Source: Adineta steineri
Taxonomy: Eukaryota; Rotifera; Eurotatoria; Adinetida; Adinetidae
DNA length: 64,000 nucleotides
Direction: 5' to 3'
Assembly: GCA_905250115.1 (NCBI GenBank)
Contig: CAJNOI010000211.1
Coordinates: 1 to 64,000, forward strand
A model generated the notes under the pieces. It made no database searches and had not been told where the DNA came from. It saw nothing but the letters and a program-made list of their open reading frames with translations. The position numbers and the translations under genes were made by a program. This document shows, one piece after another, positions 44,869 to 55,120 of the stretch. The first letter of the stretch is position 1, and every line of letters starts with the position of its first letter.

Positions 44869-47121
44869 CTACAGATCATCATCGCTATAGTGTTCGCCAG
44901 AGTAATTCATTACATCGTCACCCTAAAACAAAAAGAATATATCAAAAATGAAGATCGATCAGTAAAATTGAATCAACTAACCATACGATCAAGATCTCCC
45001 ATATTGCCTGTATCAAATCGTCCACCATCTAAACTTGAGTCATCATTCATTTCACGTTCCAGACGTTCAAAATGACATGTCCTATATATCAAACAAAATC
45101 AATATAACATTCGAATAAAAGAAAATCTTACGGAAAATTACGAACAACTTGTTGAAGCATTTCTTCATTACTACCTGATTTCATTAAACTTTCGATAAGT
45201 AACTGACGAATACGTGGGTCATTATTTGTTTGCATATGCTCTTTTAATCTAGATAACAAGAAAAATTAAAAAATTCTATAAATCTTTCTTTACTAATCGA
45301 ACTTACAAATCAATACTTTTTTGTTGTTGTTTCAATTGTCCATAAACTTCTGCAAGTGAAATAATTGCATCAGTATATTTTGAATTTAAACTAAGTGCTT
45401 TTTCTAAATAAACTCGAGCTTTATCTAATGATGATGCTTCTTTTGCAAGAACTTGTCCACATAATGTATATGCTCGAACATTTTCTTTTAAATTTGTTCG
45501 AACAGCATTTGTAATAAACATATCTTTAAATAAATAGATATATATATAGTTTATTGAAATGTATTTCAAAATTTATATTATTACTAGCATCACTTAATCG
45601 ACTTGTTGCTAAATAACCATCAACAACACCTTTATAACCTTCGAAACAATAAGGAACTAGACGAACAGCTTCTTTATAGTGAACAAGTGAATCTGAATAT
45701 CGTTTTAACTTAAACAATGCAAGACCTTTAAGTAATAAAGCTTGAATTTTTGTATTATCTAATGCATAGGCTTTTTGTGCAAGATAAACAGTACGTGTTG
45801 GTTTATTCATTCTTTTTAACCAATAATATCCAATAGCAATCCATGTTTCAGAATGTTGATCACCCAATGACATAAAATGATTAACAAGTCTTAAATATAA
45901 AAATATTTTAGAAATCGAAAAGAAAATTTTATCATTACTTTTCTAATGAATTATCTTTACATTCTGAATAAGTTAAAAATGCAAGTATATCCATACGTTT
46001 TAATAATAATGGATCAATTTGTTGTGCTCGTTGTAAACTATGTAATGCTTGTCCATAATCACCATTTAAATATTGTGTATAACCAAGTTGACATAAAACA
46101 TATGTTGATTGTGGTAAATATTGTGCATCGATTTGTTGATAAAGTCTTGATGCTTCACTAAATTCTCGATTAACTGAACAAGCATCAGCTTGAAGTAATG
46201 TACGATACCATGTTTGACGTACTAATGGTGATATTGTTATTGGTGTTGGTTGTTGTGCTTGATTTTCATGATGTATAGATGCAGCTGATGGATGTGTATG
46301 AAGAAGATCATTTAATTTAACACCAAGAGCAAGTAATGATGTATAAGCAGAAAATGTATTTGGATTTTGTTTTAAACATTCACGAAAAGCATTGATAGCT
46401 TCTGGATTAGAACCACCAACTTTTTGATAACATTGACCAAGTGCGAGATTAATTTTAGCTGAACGTTGATGAAATGGTATTGATTCAAGCTACAAGTATA
46501 AATAATAATAATAAGAGATGCAGTAATCGTGAGATCTATTCTGATGAGCAATCTGATTCATTCTCACAAAAAAAAGCTTAACCTTTTTAATAAACCCATA
46601 ATTGCGAAAAGTGAAAAAATAAAAGAAATTCTAAACTTTTTATTTATTGACTTACAATAGTAAGAGCTTCTTTCGATCGATTCAATTTTAATAAACATAT
46701 ATGTTGTCGATATTTGGATTCAATAACCCAATCTGGTTCAGTCTAAAATATATATATGTTTGAATTTAATGAAATATTTGAAAGAATATATACCGTATTC
46801 TTATCATTTTTTTCTATTTGTTTATAAGTATGTAATGTTTTTTTTAAATAAGATTCTGCTAAATTATATTCATGTAATAGCCAAGTTGCATCCGATAAAC
46901 AACGATAAACAATTAATCGTTGTTCATTAGTTAAATATTCTTTACCACATTCATCAAGGACTAGGATAAATTCTGCCTAAAAGTAAAAGAAAAAAAAATA
47001 ATGAATATTAACAATTTTGTTTTGTCTATGAATACTAATAATCATTATAGATTACCAATATTTTACAATCGTCATATAATTCTGCATTTCGAAGTGTTTC
47101 CAACTGTTCAATTGAACTCAT
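44869..47121 (-). CDS. ANAPC7: Anaphase-promoting complex subunit 7 (TPR protein)
   Basis: Nine exons with good GT-AG borders give an unbroken 559-residue frame: 47121-47056, 46976-46794, 46742-46656, 46489-45939, 45889-45585, 45523-45307, 45248-45132, 45081-44982, 44922-44869. The text matches APC7 in order: LESIPFHQRSAKINLALGQC, the loop and TPR helices around SLGDQHSETWIAIGYYWL, ALLLKGLALFKLKRYSDSLV and EAVRLVPYCFEGYKGVVDGY, and an acidic tail ending HYSDDDL. APC7 is a tetratricopeptide scaffold of the APC/C ubiquitin ligase that helps recruit coactivators in mitosis. Length is close to the vertebrate protein. An acceptor-like TTTTTAG lies a few bases before the ATG, and the upstream same-strand gene ends 192 bp away, so trans-splicing or a leader intron is possible. 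Confidence 0.92.
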
Positions 47122-47313
47122 TATTTCTAAAAATGATTTTTTTTCTTATTTCTTATCACAATTTTCAAAATCATAATTTTATTTAAAAAAAAAGAAAAAG
47201 ATAATACTACAACAACAAAAAAAGAAAAGAAAAAGAAAAACAACAACAACAAAAACAACAATTATATCACTGTATATGTAAATTAAACTCAACAAGAAAA
47301 CAACAATATGACA

Positions 47314-48534
47314 TTAATTAGCTAATGTAAAGTATCTTAGAATAGTTTGAATACAAAGATACAAGTAATGAAAATATTTCATACATATTTGCCAAACAAG
47401 ATTAGGTGGTAATGTATTTGTTAAGAAATAACCAAGTGTAAGTCCAATTATAAATATTGTAAATGTAAAAAGAAGTTTAGATATGGATGTTTGTCGACTA
47501 TTAACTTCTTCTTTTATGATTGTACAAGGTATAGAATCCGTTGTTGATGTGGCTTTACGTTGCCAAAGTGATGCGGATGATTGTTCAATTAATGATGGTG
47601 ATGATAGCGTTTTATTTGGAAAAGTTGTTGATCTAATCGGTACTGTTTGTGGAGGTATTAACATTGATGATTGATCAGTAAAATGAAATGAATTATGTTG
47701 ATTAGATGTAAAGATATTTGACGGAACTTGTTGTAAAGTTAAATCTGTTTGTTCACTCCATAAATTATCACGAAGACTTGATGCTGCAAAACGAAAACGA
47801 GACCACAATTGAGCTTGTTGATGACCGAATATAGATGAAGTTGATGATTGAGCAAATAAAGTAGTATTATTTAATGTTGAAAATGGAGTAGCACCGAATG
47901 TATTAGTCAATGGTAACGAATTAATTGGACGCGTATAATGACTATTAGTCTCGCGACTTGGCCAAAGACAATTTTTACTTACTAATATAAAAAGAGATAT
48001 ATAAATGTTAATTTGTATAAATTTATACAAAATCTTACATTTTCCTTCATCTAGACTACAACTTTCGAATCGATCAGCTAATATATTAACACCATCCAAT
48101 GGAGAATTTAATACTCTATAAGAAAAAAAACTTGTTTTTTTGTTCTTTTATTATTAATCAATAACTAACCTATCAGTAGATGATGTTGATGATTCTTGTT
48201 TAGGAAATAATATTGAATTATTATTTAAACTATTCGTTAATGTAGTAGCCATTTCTGTAAATGTATCAAAACTACGTCGTAATCCTGATTGACGTCTTTG
48301 TTTAGGTAATGGTTCTAATATGTTTACAGGTGTTTTCATCGCTTTTGCTCTTGATCTTGTCAATGGTGGTTCAATTCGATTAACTGATTGTTTATTTAAT
48401 GTTGGATATGTTCGTTTTTCCGCTGGATATCGTGGTGGTGGTCTTAAATCAAATTCCGAATCACAATCGGACAAGAAACTATGTCTTGAATTCTCATCAT
48501 CTGACGCAATACTACAACTAGAATTCCAAGTCAT
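47314..48534 (-). CDS. Unrecognised single-pass membrane protein
   Basis: Three exons (48534-48170, 48115-48039, 47981-47314) make a 369-residue frame. Residues 1 to about 300 are Ser/Thr-rich and apparently disordered, with basic patches (TRSRAKAMK, KQRRQSGLRRSF) and an FG-like text (NTFGATPF, SSIFGHQQ). Near the C-terminus is one hydrophobic segment (LLFTFTIFIIGLTLGYFL) followed by a short aromatic tail (YFHYLYLCIQTILRYF). This layout would suit a membrane-anchored regulator or nuclear-envelope/ER protein with the long part in the cytosol or nucleoplasm, but I recognise no family. The ATG follows a TTTTAG by one base. It precedes ANAPC7 on the same strand. Confidence 0.7.
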
Positions 48535-49575
48535 TCTAAAATTTTAATCTAGAATAAAAATAGAAATATTATTAAAGATTATTCTGAGTTATAATCAAAG
48601 AAGAGTTGAAGAATGTAATTGAACAATTTGAAAAACAATATTACCAAGTCTGCTGATGATTATCTATTTTTATCGATAGACGTTTTAATTAATGTAAACT
48701 ATATTATACTATTTGCTCTTTATAATTAACTAACTGATCTGTAAAAATATACATTGTAATGAGTGAGCAATCTTCATTTCGAATGAAATAACCAACATCT
48801 TGTCATAATAAAACATTCATTTCGTTAGCAATACAACGTGATTGTATACATGAAATATCATCACGTTTTGTTATTCATTTAATAGTGATATTGTAGAGTT
48901 TATGTTGTTTTTTTGAAATGTTGTCATAAATGCATCTTTGTATTTGTAAGCAAATAACTGTCGACGTCTTTTTAAAGAATTTAAAATATTTTTGATAATA
49001 ATTTTACATTGTAAATTGATTGATATTTGAATTTAATGCGTCATTCTAGCTAGATTTATTAATTGTAAAATAATCTGTTTTAGATACGTTGTCAAAACGA
49101 CGTTTTCGTAATTTATTAGATTGTAAGGAAGAAAAAAAACGAACGTTAAGATGCTGCTTACGAAATATCATCTTAAACTAGTTTAGAAATAGAATTATAA
49201 AACAAGTTGTATACATGACAGATAAATGTAGCAATACGCAATGACAAACAATTTGTTGAAACGATTGTTATTACATTACACTACATTTAAATATTGAATT
49301 GAATTCTGCCCTTACATATGTATGTTTTTCTATCCAATACTATAGGTAAATGGTAGATGTCGCTGAACAATACCTCGTCTTTTACCTATTAATTAATGAT
49401 TTACTGACAAACAGTCTATGTCTTTGTTTAAAATGTTTACAAGAGTTGCATCGTTAAATCTTCCAATAGTCTATATTGTCTTTGAAGTTGAAGAATTTCA
49501 GTTTTAAAGACAATTTTAAGAAGTTTCTCTATAAAGCACTAGCCTACTTTCAGTTCAACTTGTTGTTCGTGATTG
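48535..49575. other. Intergenic, no gene seen
   Basis: About 1 kb of AT-rich DNA upstream of the membrane-protein gene. No exon, RNA gene or repeat recognised. Confidence 0.5.
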
Positions 49576-49760
49576 TTATTGAGCAAGATATTTTTTATCT
49601 TGAGATAATTGACTACCAAAATGAAGAGCATATAATGGATTTTTAGAAAAAATTTTACGAATAGTAGGCGAAAGATTATCTAATGAAATAGGTTTTGTTT
49701 CATTAATGATATGTTTTTTTATCATTTGATGATGACTGAGAAGAACGATAAGCTGATAGA
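49576..49760 (-). pseudogene. Small coding-like fragment ending at a telomere-like unit
   Basis: A minus-strand frame reads HHQMIKKHIINETKPISLDN, then a NPLYALHFGSQLSQDKKYL-like end and a TAA stop. Codon texture suggests a real exon, but its upstream side runs into a telomere-like palindrome at 49769-49827. The family is not recognised; it could also be a last exon of an unseen gene. Confidence 0.35.
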
Positions 49761-49768
49761 AAACGAAT

Positions 49769-49827
49769 CGGTGTGGATGTGGATGGATCAATATTAAACC
49801 CTACATACGCACCCTCACCCACACTAT
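49769..49827. repeat. Telomere-like palindromic unit, 162 bp after the SleB-like stop
   Basis: GGTGTGGATGTGGATGG on the left and GCACCCTCACCCACACTAT on the right. G-rich arm first. Confidence 0.65.
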
Positions 49828-49988
49828 ATCCTTCGAGATGGTATCCTGTGAAAAAACAAAACGTATTGAAAGAATCGTTCGAGTTTATTATACGTTAAAA
49901 AGATAGAATAAGGTGATGAAAAAGAAATTATGGCATATGATTGTTAAAATTAGTTAGTAAGTGTTCAATTGATTTCTCGTAATAACCA

Positions 49989-50384
49989 TTATTTGCTTCT
50001 GTAGAATTGATGGTTACCAACCTTTGCTAGTCTGTCACAGTTATTTGTCCAACTTGGATAGCCTTCTTTGTCAGGATTATTGTAATGATCTGCTCCGCCA
50101 GTTGGATCCGCGCTCGCATCTTTCGACATTACCTCACGTGCTATCCGCTGGCATTGTTCCAATTTGTCGGGTTCATCAATTGGAGTTGGACGACCGTCCC
50201 AACATTCGAATTGACCGGGATGTCGGCATACATCGTCAATTGAGCTTCCACCCCAATATGATTGGTTCTTTGCAGCCCTGTTCCGAATCACCCAAGCAAC
50301 CCATTCTATTCCTGTTTCACCTTCGCCTCGAGCTTCATGATAAAGGGTTTGAGGAAACACATCAGAATATGATTGATTGCCCAT
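49989..50384 (-). CDS. SleB-like cell-wall hydrolase (Hydrolase_2 family), bacterial type
   Basis: Single coding exon of 131 residues. The N-terminal part reads LYHEARGEGETGIEWVAWV, IRNRAA, then DDVCRHPGQFECW, and later GADHYNNP: the core of the SleB/CwlJ family, whose glutamate in the EARGE segment is catalytic in peptidoglycan cleavage. Bacteria use such enzymes to open spore cortex; in a rotifer the role could be defence or digestion of bacteria. There is no signal peptide, so the product looks cytosolic unless an upstream exon supplies one. An acceptor (TTTTGTAG) ends four bases before the ATG, and a matching donor 47 bp further out (intron 50434-50388) makes a spliced 5' leader likely, so the gene is adapted to a eukaryotic context and not a contaminant. 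Horizontal origin is inferred from family distribution. Confidence 0.8.
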   Translation of the reverse strand: MGNQSYSDVFPQTLYHEARGEGETGIEWVAWVIRNRAAKNQSYWGGSSIDDVCRHPGQFECWDGRPTPIDEPDKLEQCQRIAREVMSKDASADPTGGADHYNNPDKEGYPSWTNNCDRLAKVGNHQFYRSK

Positions 50385-50538
50385 TTTCTACAAAAACAAA
50401 ACTGAGTATATATAATAAATCGGAAAAAGCTTACGTAAAAAAGTAAATAGATGATGAATGCGTAAGAGAATACTGTATTGTATTTTGCGCCGAATATGGA
50501 TTAATAATACTTTATTAAAATTGGTTGCTTCTTATATG

Positions 50539-50613
50539 CAGAGATGGGCAACTCCAACTCGGTGGAGCTGGAGTGGAGTTGAGGTGGTGCACCCTCGGAG
50601 TTGCCCATCTCTG
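50539..50613. mobile_element. hAT-type MITE, 75 bp, with 8-bp target duplication
   Basis: Ends CAGAGATGGGCAACTCC and GGAGTTGCCCATCTCTG are perfect inverted repeats of 17 bp. CTTATATG before and CTTATATA after form an 8-bp target duplication with one mismatch, as expected for hAT elements. The G-rich core is non-coding. Confidence 0.85.
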
Positions 50614-50833
50614 CTTATATATAAGATGGGGCCCTTTTTACTGGGTATTTTTTGTTCTCTTTATCCGGTTGGTTTTTTCCAACCATGTGAGTCAATATTT
50701 GACTGATTTTTTTTCCTCTTTTTTCTGTTCCTTTTTTTTCATCATCAATCAATATTTTTGTTTGAGGGATATCGTTCGAATACATCTCGTATTTTCATTT
50801 TCTTTTGATTCTTCTTTAGTCGATAGACTGTAC

Positions 50834-50905
50834 AGGGTGTGAGTGGGTGTGGCTGTAATTATTGTATGGATACAACATTCACACCTACCACTACACCCAC
50901 ACCCT
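50834..50905. repeat. Telomere-like palindromic unit
   Basis: AGGGTGTGAGTGGGTGTGG on the left and CACTACACCCACACCCT on the right, with ACACCTAC also pairing: one of the cleanest hairpins of the family. G-rich arm first. Confidence 0.8.
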
Positions 50906-51461
50906 AATTTAAAAATTCATTTGATAATTAAGAAATGCACGAGTCTAAAAAACGTGATGAAAGTTAGCAAAGGATTCAAGCCTTCTAGCTATACATCGAG
51001 CTCAAAAAAATAATCACAGAGATATCAATCAATGTAAGATTTTTCTAATATTGTCAATTATCGTATTACAACAAATAAGTAATAATAAAATAGGCTTCGA
51101 TTATTTAACACATAAGAAACCAAGAACATTGTTAACTACAATCTTATCATTTACACATTATTTGTGCAATAGTATTTATTTGTCGGATTGAATGACAATG
51201 CACTGCTCTCTAAGTAATAGATTCTTCAATAAAATCTCGTGCGAATGTTGAAGAATTTGTAACATTTGTTATTTATTTTATATATTTCTTTTCAAATACA
51301 TTGAATGATCTATGTTTTCAATAAAAACCAATAATATAATTGATGGAAAGATGTCAGTAAACGTTAAGGTAAAATACATCCATAGCAACAATGATTGGAA
51401 GTTATATGAAAGACAAAAACGACTTCTTTTCTCGCTTACTACCATCAAATAAAATTCAAGA
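50906..51461. other. Intergenic upstream of WDR82
   Basis: About 0.55 kb of AT-rich sequence with no recognised gene; it should contain the WDR82 promoter. Confidence 0.4.
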
Positions 51462-52883
51462 ATGTTGATTAATGATGCAAACATCAAATCATTTCGTATG
51501 ACAAAAATATTTCGTGAAAATAGTGAACGTATAAATGCATGTGACTTTAATCAAAATGGTTTGTTTAATATTAATTTCATTCTTTTTATTGTTTCGAATT
51601 ATTTAATAGGTGATTTACTTATTTCAAGTTCAGATGATGATACAATTGTTGTTTATGATTGCGAAGCTGGATTGTAAGAAAAATATACTTTTTTTTCCAT
51701 TTGATATTGTATTCAATGATAAATTTAGACCTAAACGGCCTATTCCAAGTAAAAAATATGGTTGCGATATGATACGTTTTACACGTAGTGGTGAACAAGC
51801 ATTACATTGTTCAATGAAAGTCGATGGTACGAAATAAATTTATTTTAAATTCATTGATATTATTTGTTTTTCTTATAGATAGTATTCGATATTTATCTTT
51901 GTCAGATAGTAAATATATTCGTTATTATACAGGACATACGAAAAAGTATGAAAAACTAAACAAAAATTATTGTGTTTATTTATAAATAAGTTTTTTATTT
52001 TTAGAGTACGAAGTTTAGCTGTATCACCTATTGATAAATCATTTCTTTCAGCTTCAGCTGATCGTACTGTACGTGTATGGGATTTAAGAAGTGCACTTTG
52101 TCAAGTAATTAATTCTAAAATATAAAATATTTTTGTTTAAGTTAATTAAAAATAGGGTTTAATTATAACACCTGGCAATCCAGTAGTAGATTATGATCCA
52201 GATGGACTTGCATTCGGTATTGGAATTGATTCACAAATTATTGGATTATATGATATTCGAAATCATGAAAAAGTAAGACGGTTTCTTGTTTTTCATATTA
52301 ATAAATATGTATTTTCAAGGGACCTTTTGAAATGTTAAAATATGAATGTGAAGGTGATTTTGAATGGACACATTTAAAATTTAGTCCTAATGGAAAAATG
52401 ATTCTTGTTTCAACCAATACTTCATTAATATTACTTGTTGATGCATTTAGTGGAGTGCTTTTACATACATTCACTGTAATGAAATATGAATTTTTAATTA
52501 GTTCATATTTAATTGATTTGTTTTTTGAAGGGACATCAAAATTCCAAAAATGTACCACTAGAAGCTTCATTCAGTCCAGATTCGAAATATGTATTTTGTG
52601 GTATGTATTGTTCTATCTTTATTAAACACCCACACCCACACTATTTTTTGTAGGCTCAACAGATGGTCGTATTCATGTTTGGCATACAAGCAATGGTGAA
52701 AAACTCACAACACTTACTACTGAAAGTAGTTCAGATTGTATACAATCAGTGCAATTTAATCCTAAATCATTTATGTTAGCAACTGCATCGACACATATGG
52801 TCAGAAATAAAATTATTTCAAAATATAAAAACTTATATTTTCCGTTTTAGGTATTTTGGTTACCACCTGTCGAGGATGATTAG
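51462..52883 (+). CDS. WDR82: WD40 protein WDR82 (Swd2), Set1/COMPASS subunit
   Basis: Ten short exons (51462-51558, 51610-51673, 51729-51826, 51879-51945, 52005-52104, 52156-52272, 52320-52475, 52531-52600, 52654-52799, 52851-52883) splice to an unbroken 315-residue frame, close to the vertebrate length. The text follows WDR82 from end to end: SFRMTKIFRENSERINACDF, ISSSDDDTIVVYDCEAG, SIRYLSLSDSKYIRYYTGH, ASADRTVRVWDLRSALCQG, FEWTHLKFSPNGKMILVST and the terminal FWLPPVEDD. WDR82 is a beta-propeller that ties SET1 H3K4 methylation and PP1/transcription-termination complexes to RNA polymerase II. One intron (52601-52653) contains a telomere-like half unit. TCTE1 begins 125 bp after its stop on the same strand. 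Confidence 0.95.
52625..52641. repeat. Telomere-like half unit in a WDR82 intron
   Basis: AACACCCACACCCACAC occurs inside a 53-bp intron. Only the C-rich arm is present. Confidence 0.6.
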
Positions 52884-52995
52884 GATAGATGACTTAATAA
52901 TCTCTATTTTCTTGTCTTTTTTTCTCTCTATCATTGTGTGCAATACTCTTATTATTATTGTGCTAAGTAAAATTGTTTCTGCTAGTACTTGTATC

Positions 52996-53008
52996 ATATA
53001 TTTTTTAG
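52996..53008 (+). promoter_or_regulatory. Acceptor-like site abutting the TCTE1 start codon
   Basis: The sequence CATATATTTTTTAG ends directly before the ATG at 53009, only 125 bp after the WDR82 stop. It fits a spliced-leader acceptor (SL trans-splicing is known in bdelloids) or the end of a small leader intron. Confidence 0.4.
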
Positions 53009-54635
53009 ATGTCTGAAGTAGCATCAACTCCAGTACCACCTACAGAAAATACCGTAGCCGAACCTTCAACAGTCGGTGAACCTCAACAAGAAAAAACTGA
53101 GAATACTACAAATCCAGTTGATGAAGCTGCTCAAAATGAAGTACAATATTCTATGGTTAATCCTGAATTAAAACCTGTTCGTCGTATAATTGCTGATGAT
53201 CTTGAATGGAGTTTACGTATTGTTCCAGCATTAACAGATTTAGCATTGAATTCTCTTGTAAAAAGTTTTGATACAGAACCAAAATATAATGAATTATTAG
53301 ATAAACATCGTGATCAATTATTAAAAAGTTTATCAACAAATGTTCCACTTAAAGTAACAGCACCTATCGTACATGATGAAAATTATTGGGAAAAATGTTG
53401 TAAAGAAAAATGGCCAATATGTGATATCAAAGAATATGATAATTCTTGGAAACGTTTTTATTTTGAAAAAAATATTCAAGAAATTATTGAAAATTTTATT
53501 CCAGCTAAAACTGATATGAAACAATTATTTGAATATGTTGATCTTGGTGCACAATATGTTAAACGACTTGATATAAAACAATTATTACCACCTGTTGAAA
53601 TACAAGATCGAATTTTACAAAATGATGAAGAATATTTTGATGATGATGAAGATAATGAATCACCTACTGATCCTGATGCTGAATTAAAAAAGCCTTTAAG
53701 TGATCATTTTGATTTTACACAACTTATTAAACGTTTACCAAATCTCGAAGAATTACATGTTGTTTATGGTGTTAAAAGTTGTGGAATGAATTTTGAATGG
53801 AGTATGTTTGAATTTACAAAAAAAGATTGTCAAATATTAGCTAAATCTGTTCAACAATGTAAATCATTACGTGTTTTACATTTACATAGAAGTAAAGTTG
53901 ATGATCTTAAAATAAGAATGTTAGTACGAGATGGTTTACTTGATCATCCAACATTAGAAGAACTTAATTTTGAACATAATTCAATTGGTGATCGTAAGTA
54001 AAAACAAAATATTTTTTTTTTTTTTTTTTTAATAATTATTTCAAATAGGTGGATGTCGAGCCATTGCTAAATTACTTAATGGTCATTCTAAATTAATTCG
54101 ATTAAATTTATGTAATAATCTTATTGGTCCTCAAGGTAAATAATTTTTCAAAAATTGAAATTATATAAAAAAACTAATTTAAGGTGCACAAGCAATTGCA
54201 TATGGTATTACAAAATCACCAACACTTGATTATTTAAATTTACGTTTAAATCGTATTGGAGATGCAGGTGGTCAAGCTATATGTTTAGCATTATTAATGA
54301 ATCAAACATTACATGAATTAAATTTATCATCAAATAATCTTTCGGAACCAACTGGAAATAAATTAGCTGAAATACTTCATCAAAATAAAACTTTAATTAA
54401 AGTTGATATAAGTGCGAATCGTTTAGGTGGTGATAGTGGTAGACAATTACAAGAAAATTTACAAGATAATACAACATTGTTGTATTTTGATTTACGTATG
54501 ACTGAATGTGGACAAGAATCTGAATATATAATTAATCAAAAATTAAAAGCAAATAGAGAACAAGATCGTTTAAATCGTATAAGTGATCGTAAAAATCATG
54601 GTCCAATGGGACGAACATATTCACATTTATTTTAA
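53009..54635 (+). CDS. TCTE1: Dynein regulatory complex subunit 5 (TCTE1), LRR protein
   Basis: Three exons (53009-53993, 54049-54135, 54184-54635) give 507 residues. After a disordered acidic N-terminus, the conserved core is recognisable: RRIIADDLEWSLRIVPALTD, DENYWEKCCKEKWPICD, LEELHVVYGVKSCGMNFEW, SKVDDLKIRMLVRDGLLDHP, then leucine-rich repeats (LEELNFEHNSIGDRGCRAIA, LNLRLNRIGDAGGQAI, LNLSSNNLSEPTGNKL) and FDLRMTECGQESEYIINQ. This matches TCTE1/DRC5 of the nexin-dynein regulatory complex, which links doublets and controls dynein in motile cilia. It sits in a ciliary context with the dynein heavy chain gene nearby, which may be chance. Confidence 0.93.
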
Positions 54636-55120
54636 ACAAATACAGTATAAATTTCTTTATTAATCCGTCCATTTTAGTTTTTCTTTTTGAATGTATTTTT
54701 TTGAATAATGAAAAAAAGTATTGCATCATAAATAAAAAATATCTTTAACTTATATCAGAAAATATCTGTATATAAACATATAGAACGATGAAAAAAAAAT
54801 TATCTTTTGACATACATTTACATTTCTATGTGCATATATATAGTCTGATATGCCCCATTTTTTTTCGAAAATTTGATAAATTCCGAATAACTTACGAATG
54901 CAGAGTGATAATACCTAATGCTCGTACGAAATATCAAGTTTTAAAAAGATTTCGTCCATAGGTTGAATCATGTTGACCTTCTAATATTCTATACTATGTC
55001 ATAGATATATAAAATTCTCAAGTAAATAAATTACTGTTATCTACAACAAGCGTTTTTCTTTTATTGTGTTAGAGATAGTAATAATATTATACTAACAAAA
55101 AAACAAACTTTGTAATAACA
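54636..55120. other. Intergenic, no gene seen
   Basis: AT-rich spacer between TCTE1 and the DUF3445 gene; no recognised element. Confidence 0.4.
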
